A DNA stretch of 8,269 nt from CALMUP01 sp035327305 (GTDB lineage: Bacteria > Verrucomicrobiota > Kiritimatiellia > CAIVKH01): positions 1-8,269 of the forward strand of contig DAOLDL010000109.1 of assembly GCA_035327305.1 (NCBI GenBank). Direction: 5' to 3'. The notes beneath the pieces are model-generated. The model was not told the DNA's origin. It worked only from the letters and a program-made list of their open reading frames with translations, and did not search any database. This document shows, piece after piece, positions 6,094 to 8,269 of this stretch (positions are counted from its first letter, which is position 1; every line of letters begins with the position of its first letter). A program made the position numbers and the translations under genes.

Positions 6094-7049
6094 TGTTTCT
6101 GCTGGCGACGACGCATCAATTGCGTGATGTGGGCCGCCAGCTTAAGCGCCTCGGCGGCATGTTCGCCACTGACTTTGGGTTCGCCATGCCGTGCCGCGCA
6201 GTCTACAAACGAGCGCAATTCGTTGGCCAGCGGTTCGCCTTTCTGAATTGGAACTTCCTCGCCCTCGATTCCTTTTTCCGTTTTGCGGAAAATTTCCCCC
6301 GCTTGTTTCTGGTAGTCCAGGGAAATATAGGCGTCTTCCACGAATACGCGGATTTTGCGCATGCGTTCCGGGCTGATCCGGCTTGCCGTGATGTTGGCGA
6401 CGCAACCGTTTTCAAATTCAAGTCGGACGTTGGCTATATCCTCGCTACCGCTCAAGACCGGTACGCCGACCGCACGCACTTCCTTGACGGGAGAGCGCAC
6501 CAGATGAAGAATGACCTCGATGTCGTGAATCATCAAATCCAGCACGACATTGACTTCCGTGCCGCGGGGGTGCATGCCTTCGCGGGGAGGCGGGAAGGGT
6601 GCCAGCCGGTGCGCCTCGATAAACTTCGGATTGCGCGCCGCTTTTTCCAGATACTCCATCACCGGATTGAAACGTTCGATGTGTCCGACTTGCAGGACAA
6701 TGTTGTGTTCCTGGGCCAGCCTTACCAATTCCTCGGCTTCGGATGTGGTCGAGGTAATGGGTTTTTCAACCAGCAGATGTTTGCCGGCGCGAATCATTTG
6801 CGAGGCGACATCAAAATGCAGGTGGGTTGGGACCACGATGCTTGCGGCATCAACGGTGTTAATCAACTCATCGAGAGACGAACACGCCTGGGTGTTGTAT
6901 TGGGATGCGACTTCGGTCGCCCGCGTCGTGTCGGTATCGTAAATGCCCGCCAATTTACAGCCGGGCAACTCGCTGTAAATGCGGGCGTGATTGATGCCAA
7001 GACTGCCTACACCGGCAACGCCTACCAGAATGATTTTGGAATCGGTCAT
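6090..7049 (-). CDS. Gfo/Idh/MocA-family NAD(P)-dependent oxidoreductase
   Basis: This is a cytosolic protein of 319 aa with an N-terminal Rossmann fold, GVGSLG (13-18) within GVAGVGSLGINHAR, then VEKP (94-97) with the conserved Lys, GHIERFNP (122-129), and DLMIHD (171-176) with the conserved His. These define the Gfo/Idh/MocA sugar-dehydrogenase family. The start is supported by GAGGTAA 7 nt before the ATG. It lies between lpxI and lpxB, overlapping lpxB by 4 bp, so it very likely acts on a nucleotide sugar of lipid A or LPS synthesis. One known family member in such a setting is GnnA, which oxidises UDP-GlcNAc at C3 before GnnB transaminates it; GnnB is not seen here. I leave the substrate open. 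The family call is firm; the GnnA role is conjecture. Confidence 0.92.
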   Translation of the reverse strand: MTDSKIILVGVAGVGSLGINHARIYSELPGCKLAGIYDTDTTRATEVASQYNTQACSSLDELINTVDAASIVVPTHLHFDVASQMIRAGKHLLVEKPITSTTSEAEELVRLAQEHNIVLQVGHIERFNPVMEYLEKAARNPKFIEAHRLAPFPPPREGMHPRGTEVNVVLDLMIHDIEVILHLVRSPVKEVRAVGVPVLSGSEDIANVRLEFENGCVANITASRISPERMRKIRVFVEDAYISLDYQKQAGEIFRKTEKGIEGEEVPIQKGEPLANELRSFVDCAARHGEPKVSGEHAAEALKLAAHITQLMRRRQQKQ

Positions 7050-7060
7050 AAATAGTTACC

Positions 7061-7900
7061 TCAAGCTTTGCTGTTGTTTTCCATGGAAACGGCGAGAAAT
7101 GCGATACCGCGTTGATCGGCCAGTTTAATCAGCGCCTCGCGATCGAGCAGTATCGAGCGCTTGGCTTCGACGGCGAGTACGCATGCGCCGCTTTTTTTGA
7201 TGCTTTGAAACGTGCGTTCGCCGATAACCGGAATGTCGAACCGCATGTCGTGGCCGCGTTTCGCGACCTTGACGATGACCGAACCCGGACCGCCCAGTTC
7301 TCCGGCGCGCAGGATGGTGGCGTCGGTGCCTTCAAAAGCTTCCACGGCCAGCACGGTGCCTTCCTTGATGACAACGGTCTGGCCGATGTCGAGTCCGCTG
7401 GTTGCCTTGGCGATTCGCAGACCCAGTCGAATATCCTCCCATTGGGCGGGAGTGGGGGGGATATGGCCGATTTGACCGATCTCCGGCATGGTGGAATCCA
7501 TGAACATGCTGGCTTGCAACAGTTCAATGCCGATGGATTTCAGTTCCTCGCCGACGGCGCCGAAAATGGTTTCCGCATTTCGTTCTTTCAGGCGGGACAA
7601 CAGGTCGAACATACGTTTATCCGGGCGGATATTAAAGAGGTGGGACGGCTTGATTTGACCGGCCATGACCACGCGGGGGATGTTGAAGGACTGCAGGGCG
7701 TCCAGCATCGCCTGCAGTTGACCGATGTGAACCCAAGTCACTTCGTCGGCCACTTTTTCGATAACCGAGTCGGTTTCCCGTTTAAATGCCACTGCCGCAA
7801 TGCGTGATACACCTTGTTTACGGGCGCTTTCCGCCAGAATACGGGGGTATGCACCGCGACCGGCAATGATCGAAAGACTGTCTGGTGATTTTTCCTTCAT
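7061..7900 (-). CDS. lpxI: UDP-2,3-diacylglucosamine pyrophosphatase LpxI
   Basis: This 279-aa protein (LpxI/DUF1009; the Caulobacter enzyme has a similar length) hydrolyses UDP-2,3-diacylglucosamine to lipid X and UMP, the job done by LpxH in many proteobacteria. Visible family motifs are IAGRGAYP (12-19), MAGQIKP (79-85), GTVLAVEAFEGTDATI (181-196) and RGHDMRFDIPVIG (215-227); a catalytic Asp is known in the last segment of Caulobacter LpxI. The product, lipid X, is a substrate of LpxB two genes downstream. The start at 7900 fits the family N-terminus; the upstream CAGGCGG directly touches the ATG and is not a well-spaced ribosome site. It is the first gene of the lpxI-oxidoreductase-lpxB unit, 11 bp before the next gene, and divergent from the tRNA genes. 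Confidence 0.95.
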   Translation of the reverse strand: MKEKSPDSLSIIAGRGAYPRILAESARKQGVSRIAAVAFKRETDSVIEKVADEVTWVHIGQLQAMLDALQSFNIPRVVMAGQIKPSHLFNIRPDKRMFDLLSRLKERNAETIFGAVGEELKSIGIELLQASMFMDSTMPEIGQIGHIPPTPAQWEDIRLGLRIAKATSGLDIGQTVVIKEGTVLAVEAFEGTDATILRAGELGGPGSVIVKVAKRGHDMRFDIPVIGERTFQSIKKSGACVLAVEAKRSILLDREALIKLADQRGIAFLAVSMENNSKA

Positions 7901-7920
7901 CCGCCTGCATCATGCCAAAC

Positions 7921-7932
7921 CATTGGCCAATG
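7921..7932. repeat. 12-bp perfect palindrome upstream of lpxI
   Basis: CATTGGCCAATG is its own reverse complement and begins 20 bp before the lpxI start codon, downstream of the candidate promoter. It could be an operator, or chance; no partner copy was seen. Confidence 0.25.
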
Positions 7933-7968
7933 CTCAAGCGCCCATAAAGCATGAATTCAATCAATAAC

Positions 7969-7997
7969 GATTTAAATCCTGAACCCGACCGAATCAA
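7969..7997 (-). promoter_or_regulatory. Candidate promoter of the lpxI operon
   Basis: On the minus strand TTGATT (7997-7992) is followed after 17 bp by TAAATC (7974-7969), the AT-rich part of this intergenic region. The -10 match is weak (three of six). A perfect TTGACA at 8007-8002 has no -10 box at proper distance. It would give a leader of about 60 nt. Confidence 0.3.
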
Positions 7998-8000
7998 CGC

Positions 8001-8029
8001 TTGTCAAACCTGGTTTAGTTTACTAATTT
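8001..8029 (+). promoter_or_regulatory. Candidate promoter of the tRNA genes
   Basis: TTGTCA (8001-8006), a 17-bp spacer and TAATTT (8024-8029), with the tRNA-Tyr 5' end 18 bp later. The -35 box overlaps the minus-strand TTGACA. The spacing fits a tRNA promoter; the -10 box is only moderate. Confidence 0.35.
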
Positions 8030-8046
8030 CCCTCACTCATTTTGGC

Positions 8047-8132
8047 GGTGGGATAGCGAAGTGGCCAAACGCATCAGACTGTAAATCTGACGACTAACGT
8101 CTTCGAAGGTTCGAATCCTTCTCCCACCACCA
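8047..8132 (+). tRNA. tRNA-Tyr (anticodon GTA)
   Basis: The acceptor arms GGTGGGA (8047-8053) and TCCCACC (8122-8128) pair fully and are followed by A and an encoded CCA (8130-8132). The anticodon arm is TCAGA-CTGTAAA-TCTGA with anticodon GTA at 8081-8083. A 14-nt variable arm with stem GAC/GTC marks a class II tRNA, as expected for bacterial tRNA-Tyr. The T arm is GAAGG-TTCGAAT-CCTTC (8105-8121). The D arm contains AGTGGCCAAA, usual for tRNA-Tyr. All features agree. Confidence 0.96.
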
Positions 8133-8156
8133 TTTTACTTCGCACTTTATTATCAG

Positions 8157-8190
8157 CGGGACGAGGCCTCGTCCCGATCAGATCGGGACG
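8157..8190. repeat. Overlapping perfect palindromes between the tRNA genes
   Basis: Bases 8157-8176 form a perfect 20-bp palindrome, and 8170-8190 form a second perfect hairpin (CGTCCCGATC, A, GATCGGGACG). The middle arm CGTCCCG (8170-8176) can pair with CGGGACG on either side (8157-8163 or 8184-8190), so the two hairpins exclude each other. A run of seven T's follows at 8206-8212, too far for a classical terminator. It may be a repeat or tRNA-processing structure. Confidence 0.6.
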
Positions 8191-8214
8191 GGGAAAGTGT
8201 GAGAGTTTTTTTGC

Positions 8215-8269
8215 GGAGAGGTGTCCGAGTGGTTTAAGGAGCACGCCTGGAAAGTGTGTGTACGTCAAA
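8215..8269 (+). tRNA. tRNA-Ser (anticodon GGA), 3' end cut off by the window
   Basis: The acceptor 5' strand GGAGAGG (8215-8221) is followed by TG and a D arm TCC-GAGTGGTTTAA-GGA typical of bacterial tRNA-Ser. The anticodon arm is CACGC-CTGGAAA-GTGTG with anticodon GGA at 8249-8251. A long variable arm begins (TGTACGTCAAA) as the window ends. It stands 82 bp behind tRNA-Tyr, so the two may be co-transcribed. Confidence 0.92.

Noticed and set aside
6066..7055. Long plus-strand open frame of 329 codons
   Set aside because: It lies wholly opposite the oxidoreductase gene and the lpxB start, has no recognisable family motif, and the minus strand is clearly coding there.
7112..7807. Plus-strand open frame of 231 codons
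   Set aside because: It is antisense to lpxI, whose motifs are intact; the composition is that of a mirrored coding frame.
8002..8007. Perfect TTGACA on the minus strand as the lpxI -35 box
   Set aside because: At 16-18 bp spacing there is only GTTCAG-like sequence, which does not resemble a -10 box.
8074..8268. Minus-strand open frame of 64 codons with a GEGFEPSK stretch
   Set aside because: It runs antisense through tRNA-Tyr, the palindromes and tRNA-Ser. The GEGFEPSK-type peptide is a well-known artefact of reading tRNA genes backwards.

Overview
The window looks like chromosomal DNA from a Gram-negative bacterium: it carries lipid A genes (lpxI, lpxB and an LpxC-family gene), tRNA-Tyr and tRNA-Ser, and short intergenic palindromes. 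The gene mix would suit the PVC superphylum (for example Kiritimatiellota, Lentisphaerota or Verrucomicrobiota), but that placement is inference; no rRNA or other phylogenetic marker is present. There is no phage, transposase or CRISPR array.

Left block (about 1-3600, all minus strand, read right to left): a small MpsC/DUF2294-family protein, then a large DUF4914-like protein with a P-loop resembling that of PEP carboxykinase, then a SbtA-type sodium-dependent bicarbonate transporter. SbtA imports bicarbonate, and MpsC homologues accompany the MpsAB inorganic-carbon transporter in Firmicutes, so the block may be an inorganic-carbon module. The DUF4914-like gene appears to have its own promoter at the end of the mpsC-like gene. 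Its roughly 170-nt leader holds several hairpins, the last of which has the form of an intrinsic terminator 32 nt before the start codon. Another hairpin abuts the sbtA ribosome-binding site.

Middle (3594-4941): a divergent intergenic region with a plus-strand terminator-like hairpin and a promoter, then a divergent LpxC homologue on the plus strand. This LpxC-like protein keeps several active-site residues but shows an altered metal-ligand spacing and lacks two other conserved residues. The 194 bp between it and the convergent lpxB hold three palindromes, two of which form an inverted pair with facing GTAG tetranucleotides, like REP/REPIN elements.

Right block (4942-7900, minus strand): lpxI, a Gfo/Idh/MocA oxidoreductase and lpxB form a tight operon (11-bp gap, then a 4-bp ATGA overlap). 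LpxI makes lipid X from UDP-diacylglucosamine, and LpxB joins lipid X to UDP-diacylglucosamine. The dehydrogenase between them could be a GnnA-like UDP-GlcNAc 3-dehydrogenase, which would imply an amide-linked lipid A variant, but no GnnB aminotransferase is visible. Upstream and divergent are tRNA-Tyr(GTA) and a tRNA-Ser(GGA) cut by the window end, separated by overlapping perfect palindromes.
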